Assembly: GCA_036834985.1 (NCBI GenBank)
Contig: DAITMV010000001.1
Location: forward strand, 1 to 64,000
Source of the DNA: DAITMV01 sp036834985
GTDB lineage: Bacteria; Pseudomonadota; Gammaproteobacteria; Burkholderiales; Burkholderiaceae_B
Direction: 5' to 3'
DNA length: 64,000 nt
A program made the position numbers and the translations under genes. Below the pieces are notes generated by a model, which had not been told where the DNA came from, made no database searches, and saw only the letters and a program-made list of their open reading frames with translations. Shown here one piece after another: positions 26,015-34,399 of this stretch; the stretch's first letter is position 1, and the number at the start of each line of letters is the position of its first letter.

Positions 26015-26951
26015 GCCCCCGAGCGGACAGATGGTCCTGATTGTTGATGATGCGCCGGATAACCTCGCGGTGATGCATGATGCACTGGACGAGTCAGGCT
26101 ACCAGGTACTGGTGGCCACCAGTGGCGAAACCGGTTTACAACGTGCCCGGGCCAATTCACCCGACCTGATTTTACTTGATGCCATGATGCCGGGCATGGA
26201 TGGCTTTGAAGTAGCCCGTCGATTAAAAGCAGACCCGGCCACCGAGCATATTCCGATTATTTTCATGACGGGGTTAACCGAGACTGAACACGTGGTGGCG
26301 GCATTCGAGGCCGGTGGAAGTGATTATGTCAGCAAGCCGATTCGTCCGATGGAGGTGCTGGCCCGCATGGCGGCGCAACTGCACAGTGCACGGATGGTGC
26401 ATCAGGCGCGCACCGCCATGGATGCCTTTGGGCATGCGACCCTGTCGGTTGAGGCGGCGACCGGACGCATCGTTTGGCAAACACCCCTGGCCCGCAAATT
26501 GATGGCGGAGTACTTTACGCCCGGCTGCGATGTATTGCCCGATCGTGTGCAAAACTGGGCCCGGCAATCTATCGCGGCACGCGCGCAGGGGCAGGAGGTC
26601 CCGCCGTTGTCGATTATTCAAAGTGCGCGGCGCTTGAGTTGTTCGATACATGCACCCGTGGACCAGTCTGAATGGCTCTTTGTGTTGTATGAGGAGTCTG
26701 ATGCCGCGTTGCTCGACGCCATGATGTATGCCTTTAAGCTGACTGTTCGCGAGTCCGAGGTTCTGTACTGGGTGATCAAGGGCAAAACCAACCGCGACAT
26801 TGGCGATATTTTGGGTACCAGCCCACGGACAGTGAACAAGCATCTTGAACATGTTTTCGAGAAGCTGGGTGTTGAAACCCGTACGGCAGCCGCTGCGCTG
26901 GTGATGCAAAAGGTGCGCTCGCTGGCACAGCCACAAAGCGCAGCTGCTTGA
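26004..26951 (+). CDS. LuxR/NarL-type response regulator
   Basis: This 315-residue protein has an N-terminal receiver (VLIVDDAPDN, phospho-acceptor Asp 59 in LLDAMMPGMDG, Lys in SKPIRP), a middle segment of about 100 residues without a recognised motif, and a C-terminal LuxR HTH of about residues 240-305 (LTVRESEVLYWVIKGKTNRDI, then GTSPRTVNKHLEHVFEKLGV). The middle segment makes it longer than most NarL regulators (about 210). Its gene overlaps the kinase gene by 11 bp, so the two form a pair. urtA follows 95 bp downstream, with a dyad upstream of it that is the likely target. Confidence 0.88.
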   Translation: MMREPPSGQMVLIVDDAPDNLAVMHDALDESGYQVLVATSGETGLQRARANSPDLILLDAMMPGMDGFEVARRLKADPATEHIPIIFMTGLTETEHVVAAFEAGGSDYVSKPIRPMEVLARMAAQLHSARMVHQARTAMDAFGHATLSVEAATGRIVWQTPLARKLMAEYFTPGCDVLPDRVQNWARQSIAARAQGQEVPPLSIIQSARRLSCSIHAPVDQSEWLFVLYEESDAALLDAMMYAFKLTVRESEVLYWVIKGKTNRDIGDILGTSPRTVNKHLEHVFEKLGVETRTAAAALVMQKVRSLAQPQSAAA

Positions 26952-26965
26952 ACTAAAAAGGACCT

Positions 26966-26983
26966 ATACGCAATCTAACGTAT
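26966..26983. promoter_or_regulatory. Activator-site candidate upstream of urtA
   Basis: ATACG-N8-CGTAT is a perfect 5-bp inverted repeat. A -10-like hexamer TAAGCT is seen at 27006-27011 and would start RNA near 27018, which puts the dyad centre about 43 bp upstream. That is the usual place for a NarL/LuxR activator touching polymerase at a weak -35. The assignment to the neighbouring regulator is inference. Confidence 0.45.
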
Positions 26984-27046
26984 TTTGCATCGCAGCAACT
27001 CTCCCTAAGCTACAGGTTCAACCTTTTCTCACTCGGAGAGTTCTCG

Positions 27047-28321
27047 ATGAATTCACGTCGTTCGTTTACCAAAAAGATGTCTGTGCTGGCTGCTGGGCTG
27101 GCAGTGATGGGTAGTGTATCGGTGTCTGCAGTCGCGGCGGATACCATCAAGGTCGGCATTTTGCATTCCCTCTCCGGCACCATGGCCATCTCGGAGAACG
27201 CGCTGAAAGAAACTGCGTTGATGACCATTGAAGAAATCAACGCCAAGGGTGGCGTGATGGGTAAAAAGCTCGAACCCGTGGTGGTGGACCCCGCCTCCAA
27301 TTGGCCATTGTTTGCAGAAAAATCTCGCCAGCTGCTGTCCAAAGACAAAGTCGCCGTGGTCTTTGGATGCTGGACATCCGTATCCCGCAAATCGGTATTA
27401 CCTGTCTTCAAAGAGCTTAACGGGCTGCTGTTTTACCCTGTGCAGTACGAAGGCGAAGAACTTGAAAAAAACGTGTTCTATACGGGCGCAGCACCTAACC
27501 AGCAGGCCATTCCTGCGGTTGAGTACCTGATGAGCAAGGAAGGCGGCAGTGCCAAGCGCTTTGTGCTGTTGGGCACCGACTATGTGTACCCACGAACCAC
27601 CAATAAGATTTTACGTGCCTTCCTCAAATCCAAAGGTGTGGCCGATGCTGACATCATGGAAGAGTACACACCGTTTGGTCACAGTGATTATCAAACCATC
27701 ATTGCCAAGATCAAAACTTTCTCGGGCGAAGGTAAGAAGACTGCTGTCATTTCAACCATCAATGGCGACTCCAATGTGCCCTTCTATAAAGAGTTGGGTA
27801 ATGCAGGCTTAAAAGCCAAAGATGTACCGGTGGTTGCATTCTCGGTGGGTGAAGAAGAGTTGCGTGGTGTGGATACCAAGCCGCTGGTGGGTCATCTGGC
27901 CGCGTGGAACTACTTCATGTCGCTGAAGAATCCGCAGAACACGGCGTTCATCAAAGAATACAAGGATTGGGCCATCAAGCAAAAACTGCCCAACGCGGAC
28001 AAGGCTGTGACCAACGATCCAATGGAAGCGACTTACATTGGCATTCACATGTGGAAGCAGGCGGTTGAAAAAGCCAAATCGACCGATGTGGACAAGGTGA
28101 TTGCTGCCATGGGTGGTCAGAGTTTCAAGGCACCGTCCGGCTTTACCGTGAAGATGGATGAGAAAAATCACCATCTGCACAAACCGGTATTCATCGGTGA
28201 AGTCAAAGCCGATGGTCAGTTCAATGTGGTGTGGAAAACACCGGCCCCGGTACGAGCTGCCCCATGGAGCCCTTACATTCCGGGCAACGACAAGAAAAAG
28301 GACGAACCCGAAGCCAAGTAA
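27047..28321 (+). CDS. urtA: Urea ABC transporter substrate-binding protein
   Basis: This 424-residue periplasmic receptor of the UrtA/FmdD group has an export signal with an RR pair (NSRRSFTKKMSVLAAGLAVM, cleavage near AVAA-DTIKVG). The family marks are GILHSLSGTMAISENALKETA, VFGCWTSVSRKSVLPVFKELNGLLFYPVQYEGEE shared in pieces, and VLLGTDYVYPRTTNKI. It captures urea, or short amides in FmdD relatives. The adjacent urease genes favour urea. GGAGAG precedes the ATG. It heads a long rightward run through ureG. Confidence 0.95.
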   Translation: MNSRRSFTKKMSVLAAGLAVMGSVSVSAVAADTIKVGILHSLSGTMAISENALKETALMTIEEINAKGGVMGKKLEPVVVDPASNWPLFAEKSRQLLSKDKVAVVFGCWTSVSRKSVLPVFKELNGLLFYPVQYEGEELEKNVFYTGAAPNQQAIPAVEYLMSKEGGSAKRFVLLGTDYVYPRTTNKILRAFLKSKGVADADIMEEYTPFGHSDYQTIIAKIKTFSGEGKKTAVISTINGDSNVPFYKELGNAGLKAKDVPVVAFSVGEEELRGVDTKPLVGHLAAWNYFMSLKNPQNTAFIKEYKDWAIKQKLPNADKAVTNDPMEATYIGIHMWKQAVEKAKSTDVDKVIAAMGGQSFKAPSGFTVKMDEKNHHLHKPVFIGEVKADGQFNVVWKTPAPVRAAPWSPYIPGNDKKKDEPEAK

Positions 28322-28394
28322 ACACCCGGTTGCCAAAGCTGCGTGATGGCAGCTTTGGCCTGATTGGTGAATACAACGCGCAGAAAGTGCCTTG

Positions 28395-30020
28395 ATGAAA
28401 ATCCTTTTGACCTATCTGGTGGTGTGGGCTTGTGTGTCCATCGTCGGACTCACCCCTGCTGTGGCAGCGCTTGATGCACCGGCGATTGCCCAATTGGGCA
28501 CCAATGACACCGATCAAAAAGTCAGCGCGATTCGCACACTCGTGGCCACAGCCAAAGCGGCAGACGATATGGTCCTGCTGGATCGACTGATGAATGCGCT
28601 TAGTCAGGATGCCGCTTACAAAACAGGGTCACACATCGTATTTGTTGAAAACGACAAAGCATTTGATGCCATCACGGGCGCCGCATTGGGCGTGCTGCCG
28701 GCCGATGCCGAGGGTGTGGTGGCTAACAGCCGCCTGCGTGCAGAGATCGACAACACCATTGCCATTACCCATCTGCGTCACAAAGATAAAGCAGTTCGTC
28801 TGGAGGCGGCCAAAGCCTTACAGACCGAGTTGGATATCAGTGCCATGGCCCCGCTCAAACAAGCCTTGGATGCTGAACAAGACGCACAGGTCAAAGCGCT
28901 GATTGCCTTGGCCTATGCACAAGCCAGCCTGCAGTCGCCCGATGCCGCCGCCCGTATAGCGGCCATTGAATTATTGGCTGACAACGCAGGCCCCAACGTG
29001 AAAACAACGCTGCTTGGGTTTTTGGAAAAATCCGGTGATAACTTCCGCGAACCCGATCCCGCAGTGCGAGACGCGGCCCAAACGGCCCTGCGCGCGATTG
29101 AGCGTCGGCTCATGTATGCCGAATGGGGAGGTCGTATTTTTTCCGGGTTGTCATTGGGTTCGATTTTGTTGCTGGCTACCTTGGGTTTGGCTATTACCTA
29201 CGGTGTGATGGGCGTGATCAATATGGCCCACGGCGAGTTTCTGATGATCGGCGCCTACACCACGTACGCGGTGCAAAGCGCGTTTCGCCTGTATGCGCCG
29301 CAGTGGCTCGATGCCTATGTGCTGGCTGCCATTCCAGTGGCATTTGTCGTGACGGCGGTGATTGGCATGACGATAGAACGCCTGATTATTCGTCACCTGT
29401 ACGGACGCCCGCTGGAAACCTTGCTTGCGACCTGGGGCATTAGCCTGGCCCTGATACAGGCGGCGCGCGTGGTGTTTGGTCCGCAAAACGTAGAGGTGGC
29501 CAATCCGTCCTGGTTATCCGGTGGGCTGAGTATGGCGGTCGGTGTGGTGCTGCCCTGGAACCGTGTGGCCATCATGGGGTTTTCAGTGGCGGTGTTGGTC
29601 CTGATGTGGGCTTTGATGAATCTGACACGCCTTGGCATGTTTGTACGCGCCGTGACGCAAAACAGGACGATGGCCGGTTGTGTGGGCGTGCACACTGCGC
29701 GTGTGGACACCGTGGCATTTGGCTTGGGAACCGGTATTGCCGGCTTGGGCGGGGTGGCCTTGTCGCAGATTTCGAACGTGGGGCCTGACATGGGTCAGGG
29801 CTACATTGTCGATACGTTCATGGTGGTGGTGCTCGGCGGTGTGGGCCAGTTGGCGGGTGCCGTGTGGGCGGCGATGGGGCTTGGCATTCTCTCGAAATTT
29901 CTGGAAGGTGCAACCGGCGCGGTGGTGGCAAAAATTGTGGTGCTGCTCTTGATCATTGTGTTTATTCAAAAACGTCCACAAGGCATTTTTGCCTTGAAGG
30001 GCCGATTCGCGGATCAGTGA
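28395..30020 (+). CDS. urtB: Urea ABC transporter permease UrtB
   Basis: This 541-residue permease has an unusually long N-terminal region, as UrtB proteins do. After a signal-like helix, residues 25-230 form a helical, repeat-like domain (KAVRLEAAKALQTELD, VRDAAQTALRAIERR), probably outside the membrane. A LivH-type permease core follows from about residue 245 (GLSLGSILLLATLGLAITYGV, INMAHGEFLMIGAYT). The ATG at 28395 is preceded in frame by a TTG that is less likely. It forms the channel with UrtC. Confidence 0.94.
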   Translation: MKILLTYLVVWACVSIVGLTPAVAALDAPAIAQLGTNDTDQKVSAIRTLVATAKAADDMVLLDRLMNALSQDAAYKTGSHIVFVENDKAFDAITGAALGVLPADAEGVVANSRLRAEIDNTIAITHLRHKDKAVRLEAAKALQTELDISAMAPLKQALDAEQDAQVKALIALAYAQASLQSPDAAARIAAIELLADNAGPNVKTTLLGFLEKSGDNFREPDPAVRDAAQTALRAIERRLMYAEWGGRIFSGLSLGSILLLATLGLAITYGVMGVINMAHGEFLMIGAYTTYAVQSAFRLYAPQWLDAYVLAAIPVAFVVTAVIGMTIERLIIRHLYGRPLETLLATWGISLALIQAARVVFGPQNVEVANPSWLSGGLSMAVGVVLPWNRVAIMGFSVAVLVLMWALMNLTRLGMFVRAVTQNRTMAGCVGVHTARVDTVAFGLGTGIAGLGGVALSQISNVGPDMGQGYIVDTFMVVVLGGVGQLAGAVWAAMGLGILSKFLEGATGAVVAKIVVLLLIIVFIQKRPQGIFALKGRFADQ

Positions 30021-30027
30021 GGCCAGC

Positions 30028-31107
30028 ATGAACCCTTCGCAACAACGATTACTGCCCAACAGCCTGCTGGCGCTGATTGCCCTGTTGCTGATGGCGGTGC
30101 CGATACTTCATCTGTTGGTGCCTGAATCCAACCCCCTGCACCTGTCTGACTATTTTGTAACCCTAACCGGGAAAATCCTCTGCTATGCGATTGTCGCTGT
30201 GGCGCTGGATCTAGTGTGGGGTTTCGGTGGCATTTTATCGCTGGGCCACGGCTTGTTTTTTGCGCTCGGTGGCTATGCATTTGGCATGTACCTGATGCGC
30301 CAGATCGGGCGTGATGGCAGCTATCAGAGTGACCTGCCCGATTTCATGGTGTTTCTGGACTGGAAAGAATTACCTTGGTATTGGCAAGGTACCGATTCGT
30401 TCCTCTGGACGGTATTGCTGGTCTTGGTGGTGCCCGCGCTGATTGCCTTTGTATTTGGATTCTTTGCTTTCCGGTCACGCATCAAGGGTGTGTATTTTTC
30501 GATCATTACCCAAGCCATGACGTATGCAGCGATGTTGCTGTTTTTCAGAAACGAAACCGGCTTTGGTGGCAACAACGGCTTTACGGATTTCAAACGCATT
30601 CTGGGTTTTAGCATCACCTCGCCCATCACCCGTGTGGTGCTGTTTGAAGTGTCTGCCCTGGTGTTGCTCGGCTGCCTGATACTGGCTGGTTGGTTGATGC
30701 GATCAAAGTTTGGTCGTGTGCTGACCGCCATTCGTGATGCAGAGTCGCGAGTCATGTTCATCGGTTATAACCCGCTCTGGTACAAGCTGTTTGTGTGGAC
30801 ACTCTCGGCCATGATGTGTGCGATGGCGGGCGCTTTGTATGTGCCTCAGGTGGGGATCATCAACCCGTTCGAGATGTCTGTGGGTAATTCAATCGAGATG
30901 GCCATCTGGGTGGCAGTGGGCGGGCGCGGCACCTTGATGGGTGCGGTGATTGGTGCATTTGTCGTGAACCTGGCCAAGAGCTTTTTCACAGTGTCTTTCC
31001 CCGAGTACTGGTTGTTCCTTCTGGGTGCGATTTTTATCGGCGTTACGCTCTATTTGCCCCACGGATTGATGGGCCTGTGGAAGTCACTGCGAGCGAGGTT
31101 GGCATGA
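30028..31107 (+). CDS. urtC: Urea ABC transporter permease UrtC
   Basis: This 359-residue LivM-like permease is the second membrane subunit of the urea importer. It has about eight to ten helices. Characteristic pieces are LCYAIVAVALDLVWGFGGIL, SLGHGLFFALGGYAFGMYLM and the loop GRVLTAIRDAESRVMFIGYNP, which contacts the ATPase. It begins 7 bp after urtB with a GAGG ribosome site, and its stop overlaps urtD (ATGA). Confidence 0.94.
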   Translation: MNPSQQRLLPNSLLALIALLLMAVPILHLLVPESNPLHLSDYFVTLTGKILCYAIVAVALDLVWGFGGILSLGHGLFFALGGYAFGMYLMRQIGRDGSYQSDLPDFMVFLDWKELPWYWQGTDSFLWTVLLVLVVPALIAFVFGFFAFRSRIKGVYFSIITQAMTYAAMLLFFRNETGFGGNNGFTDFKRILGFSITSPITRVVLFEVSALVLLGCLILAGWLMRSKFGRVLTAIRDAESRVMFIGYNPLWYKLFVWTLSAMMCAMAGALYVPQVGIINPFEMSVGNSIEMAIWVAVGGRGTLMGAVIGAFVVNLAKSFFTVSFPEYWLFLLGAIFIGVTLYLPHGLMGLWKSLRARLA

Positions 31108-31877
31108 CCCTTCATACACCGGGTGCATTGGACACCTCTCACCACGTCATTTTGTATCTTGAAGAGATCACCGTCAGCTTTGATGGGTTTCGCGCCTTGA
31201 ACCATTTGAGTCTGTCAATTGATGCGGGTGAACTGCGTTGCATCATCGGTCCGAATGGGGCCGGTAAAACCACGATGATGGATGTGATCACCGGAAAGAC
31301 ACGTCCGGACAGTGGCAAGGTTTTTTTTGGTCAAACGATTGATTTGAGCCGTCTGCGTGAACCTGAAATTGCACACGCAGGCATCGGCCGCAAGTTTCAA
31401 AAGCCCACCGTGTTTGAACAGCATTCGGTGTTCGACAATCTCGAACTGGCCATGAAGGCAGACAAGCGTGTACGCCAGAGTGTTTTTGCACGACTGAACT
31501 CGGAGGCCTTGGACCGAATTGCGGATACCTTAAAGACGGTACATTTAGCCGATCACGCAGATCGCCCGGCGGGCTTGTTGTCGCACGGTCAAAAGCAATG
31601 GCTTGAAATCGGGATGTTGTTGATTCAAGAGCCCAAGTTACTGCTGCTCGATGAGCCTGTTGCAGGCATGACGGACGATGAAACCATGCGGACCGCCGAG
31701 CTGTTCTTAACACTGGCCGGTCAACACTCACTGGTCGTGGTTGAACATGACATGGCCTTTGTTGAAAAACTCGGTGGCAAGGTGACCGTGCTGCACGAGG
31801 GCTCCGTGCTGGCCGAGGGCCCGTTGTCGGTGGTGCAAAACGATGCGCGGGTCATCGAAGTGTATTTGGGGAGATGA
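31104..31877 (+). CDS. urtD: Urea ABC transporter ATP-binding protein UrtD
   Basis: This 257-residue ATPase of the LivG type has Walker A GPNGAGKTTMMDVITG, then GRKFQKPTVFEQHSVFDNLELAM, Walker B LLLLDEPVAGMTDDE, and the signature region LLSHGQKQWLEIGM, in which SHGQ replaces the common SGGQ as in other UrtD proteins. It works with UrtE to power urea uptake. The ATG at 31104 (ATGA overlap with urtC) is preferred over one nine codons upstream. Confidence 0.93.
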   Translation: MTLHTPGALDTSHHVILYLEEITVSFDGFRALNHLSLSIDAGELRCIIGPNGAGKTTMMDVITGKTRPDSGKVFFGQTIDLSRLREPEIAHAGIGRKFQKPTVFEQHSVFDNLELAMKADKRVRQSVFARLNSEALDRIADTLKTVHLADHADRPAGLLSHGQKQWLEIGMLLIQEPKLLLLDEPVAGMTDDETMRTAELFLTLAGQHSLVVVEHDMAFVEKLGGKVTVLHEGSVLAEGPLSVVQNDARVIEVYLGR

Positions 31878-32572
31878 GCATGCTCACCGTTGAAAATCTC
31901 AATCAGTATTACGGTGGCAGTCACATTCTGCGCAACCTCTCGTTTACCTGTGAACCGGGGAAAATCACCACCTTGCTGGGTCGTAATGGCGTGGGTAAAT
32001 CGACCCTGCTCAAATGCCTGATGGGTGTGGTGCCTGCAGCCTCGGGCAGCATTCAATTCAATGGTCAGGATATCAGCCGCAGCCCCTCCTATGAACGTGT
32101 ACGTGCCGGCATCGCGTACGTGCCTCAGGGGCGGGATGTGTTTCCGCGTTTAACCGTGCACGAAAACCTCCTGATGGGGCTTGCGCCCTGTACAGGCAGT
32201 ACGCCCATCCCGGCCCGCATTTTTGACATGTTTCCGGTGCTCAAACAGATGATGCGTCGCCGGGGAGGGGACTTATCAGGCGGCCAGCAACAACAACTGG
32301 CGATTGGACGCGCCTTGGCGATGGGTCCGAAGTTGCTGATTTTGGACGAACCCACCGAGGGGATTCAACCGTCCATCATCAAAGACATCGAACGTGCCAT
32401 TCGAACACTGGCATCAACGGGTGAGATGGCCATTTTGCTGGTGGAGCAATACTACGATTTTGCGGAGTCACTGTCCGATCACTACCTCCTTATGGAACGG
32501 GGCGAGATCATCATGCGTGGGCAGGGCCAACACATGAAGCGCGATGGCGTATTACAGGCCATGGCCGTATGA
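31874..32572 (+). CDS. urtE: Urea ABC transporter ATP-binding protein UrtE
   Basis: This 232-residue ATPase of the LivF type completes the urea importer. It shows Walker A GRNGVGKSTLLKCLMG, signature LSGGQQQQLAIGRAL and Walker B LLILDEPTEGIQPSII. The IQPSIIKDIERAI and GEMAILLVEQYYDFAESL stretches are typical of UrtE. Both ends have ATGA overlaps, with urtD and ureD, tying transport and urease maturation to one transcript. Confidence 0.94.
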   Translation: MSMLTVENLNQYYGGSHILRNLSFTCEPGKITTLLGRNGVGKSTLLKCLMGVVPAASGSIQFNGQDISRSPSYERVRAGIAYVPQGRDVFPRLTVHENLLMGLAPCTGSTPIPARIFDMFPVLKQMMRRRGGDLSGGQQQQLAIGRALAMGPKLLILDEPTEGIQPSIIKDIERAIRTLASTGEMAILLVEQYYDFAESLSDHYLLMERGEIIMRGQGQHMKRDGVLQAMAV

Positions 32573-33465
32573 CAGCCGCCACAGCCCTTCGAGCCTCGAC
32601 AATCACTCTGCCCACCACGGGCTGGTTGGCACGGCTGGAGTTGGGTTTTAAAACGGCGACGCAAGCACACGATAAAACCGTGATGAGTCACTGTTTGCAT
32701 GAGGGTCCCTTGCGGGTGCAAAAAGCGCTGTACCCCGAAGGGGATGCGGTGTGCCATGCCATTGTGTTGCACCCGCCCAGCGGTGTGGTGGGTGGCGATG
32801 AATTGAACCTGTCGATTCGTGTTGAGTCGGGCGCGCATGCGTTCCTCACGTCACCCGGTGCGGCCAAGTGGTATCGGTCAGCCGGTTTGACGGCGCATCA
32901 AACCATCCGGTTTGAGGTGGCAGATCACGCCGTGTGCGAGTGGTTGCCACAAGACACCCTGGTGTATGACGGCGCACAGGCGTGCTGGTCAACCACGATT
33001 GCCCTGCAAGGCACCGGTGTATTTATCGGATGGGACATCACCGGCTTTGGCCGCACGGCGCATGGTGAAACCTTTGCACAGGGCTTGCTGGCCAGCACCA
33101 CCCGGATTGAACGGGATCAGCAACTGCTCTGGATTGAACGCGCCCGTATCCATGGAAGTGATTCACTGTTGCAGGCCGCTGCCGGATTGCGATCCAACCC
33201 AGTCATGGGTACGTTGATGATTGCATCAACACGCTTGGACGACAGCGATGACAACTCCGACCGTGATGCACTTAAGGCGTTGGCCCGCGCTGCGCTGGCC
33301 GATGCGCCCTACGCAGGTCTGACCTGTTTGCCGGGTGTGCTGGTGGTGCGTTGCATCGCCTCTCATGCCCGTGATGTCAAAGAACGTCTGACACATGTGT
33401 GGCAGCACTTGCGAGAGCCTTTGACCGGCCGCCCACCGATGCGCCCGCGCATTTGGGCCACCTAA
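32569..33465 (+). CDS. ureD: Urease accessory protein UreD
   Basis: This 298-residue urease maturation protein binds apo-urease with UreF and UreG and helps nickel delivery. Typical features are GWLARLELGFKTATQAHDKT with the later HEGPLRVQKALYPEGD, VVGGDELNLSIRVE, LTSPGAAKWYRS, and GRTAHGETFAQG. It precedes ureA in the common Burkholderiales order and starts with an ATGA overlap from urtE. Confidence 0.94.
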   Translation: MTAATALRASTITLPTTGWLARLELGFKTATQAHDKTVMSHCLHEGPLRVQKALYPEGDAVCHAIVLHPPSGVVGGDELNLSIRVESGAHAFLTSPGAAKWYRSAGLTAHQTIRFEVADHAVCEWLPQDTLVYDGAQACWSTTIALQGTGVFIGWDITGFGRTAHGETFAQGLLASTTRIERDQQLLWIERARIHGSDSLLQAAAGLRSNPVMGTLMIASTRLDDSDDNSDRDALKALARAALADAPYAGLTCLPGVLVVRCIASHARDVKERLTHVWQHLREPLTGRPPMRPRIWAT

Positions 33466-33504
33466 TCCACTTAACCGAATCAACCCAACCGGATTCAGAC
33501 CCCC

Positions 33505-33807
33505 ATGGAACTGACCCCACGAGAAAAAGACAAGCTGCTGATATTTACCGCTGCCCTGTTGGCCGAACGACGCAAGGCGCGCGGACTGTTGCTCAACTAT
33601 CCCGAATCGGTGGCGTATATCACTGCTGCCATCATGGAAGGTGCCCGCGATGGTCGCACCGTCGCTCAGCTGATGCACTACGGTACGACGCTGCTCAGCC
33701 GTGCCGATGTGATGGAAGGCATACCAGAGATGATTCCTGACATACAGGTCGAAGCCACCTTTCCGGACGGGACCAAACTGGTCACGGTGCATCAACCGAT
33801 TGTCTGA
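33505..33807 (+). CDS. ureA: Urease gamma subunit
   Basis: This 100-residue UreA starts MELTPREKDKLLIFTAALLA and contains LLLNYPESVAYITAAIMEGARDG, both diagnostic. It is the smallest structural subunit of urease, which hydrolyses urea to ammonia and carbamate. The length is exactly that of the family. A separate small gene follows before ureB. Confidence 0.96.
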   Translation: MELTPREKDKLLIFTAALLAERRKARGLLLNYPESVAYITAAIMEGARDGRTVAQLMHYGTTLLSRADVMEGIPEMIPDIQVEATFPDGTKLVTVHQPIV

Positions 33808-33845
33808 TCACCGACTTGACTACACAACACCTAAGGAGGATTGCC

Positions 33846-34064
33846 ATGATTCGACTCAAACCCTATACCCTGCCCGTCACGGGTGTGTTGATGTTCAATA
33901 CGGCGCATGCGCTGGCACACCCGGGTCCGCATGAAGAAACCACCCTGTATGAAGCACTGGTGCACTGGGCGAGCAATCCCGATCATTTGGGCATGCTGGT
34001 GGCAGCGATTGCCGTGCTTGCCGTCATCAAATCCTTATGGCCCGGTGAGCGTGACAAATCATGA
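33846..34064 (+). CDS. Small membrane protein within the urease operon
   Basis: This 72-residue protein has no assigned function. The AAGGAGG at 33832-33838 is the strongest ribosome site of the cluster and fixes the ATG at 33846. An N-terminal signal-like helix (YTLPVTGVLMFNTAHALA) is followed by a HPGPHEE segment with two His and two Glu, then a second hydrophobic helix (MLVAAIAVLAVIKSLW) and a short charged tail. The layout recalls the first residues of HupE/UreJ nickel permeases (HPGH after the signal), but the rest of such a permease is absent. It ends in an ATGA overlap with ureB. It may help nickel or urea handling; this is speculation. Confidence 0.75.
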   Translation: MIRLKPYTLPVTGVLMFNTAHALAHPGPHEETTLYEALVHWASNPDHLGMLVAAIAVLAVIKSLWPGERDKS

Positions 34065-34399
34065 CTCCCGGCGAACTGTTCATCGAGGAGGGCAACATCA
34101 CGCTCAACGCCAACCGCGCAACGGTCAGCGTTGATGTCGCCAACACGGGCGACAGGCCGGTGCAGATTGGCTCGCACTTTCATTTTTACGAAGTCAATGA
34201 GGCCCTGCATTTTGAGCGTGACAAAGCGCTGGGGTTCAGACTCGACATTGCAGCGGGTACCGCCGTCCGTTTTGAGCCCGGACAAACACGCACGGTGCAA
34301 TTGGTCGCGTATGGCGGCAGCCGGATTGTGTACGGTTTTCGCGGCCTGGTCAGCGGAGCGCTGCCTGATGCAGGTGGCCCTGTCGGAGCACAACCATGA
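34061..34399 (+). CDS. ureB: Urease beta subunit
   Basis: This 112-residue UreB, unfused to UreA, has the family motifs MTPGELFIEEGNITLNANR, GDRPVQIGSHFHFYEVNEAL and FEPGQTRTVQLVAYGGSR. With UreA and UreC it forms the heterotrimeric unit of the nickel enzyme. Start and stop overlap both neighbours by 4 bp. Confidence 0.96.
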   Translation: MTPGELFIEEGNITLNANRATVSVDVANTGDRPVQIGSHFHFYEVNEALHFERDKALGFRLDIAAGTAVRFEPGQTRTVQLVAYGGSRIVYGFRGLVSGALPDAGGPVGAQP

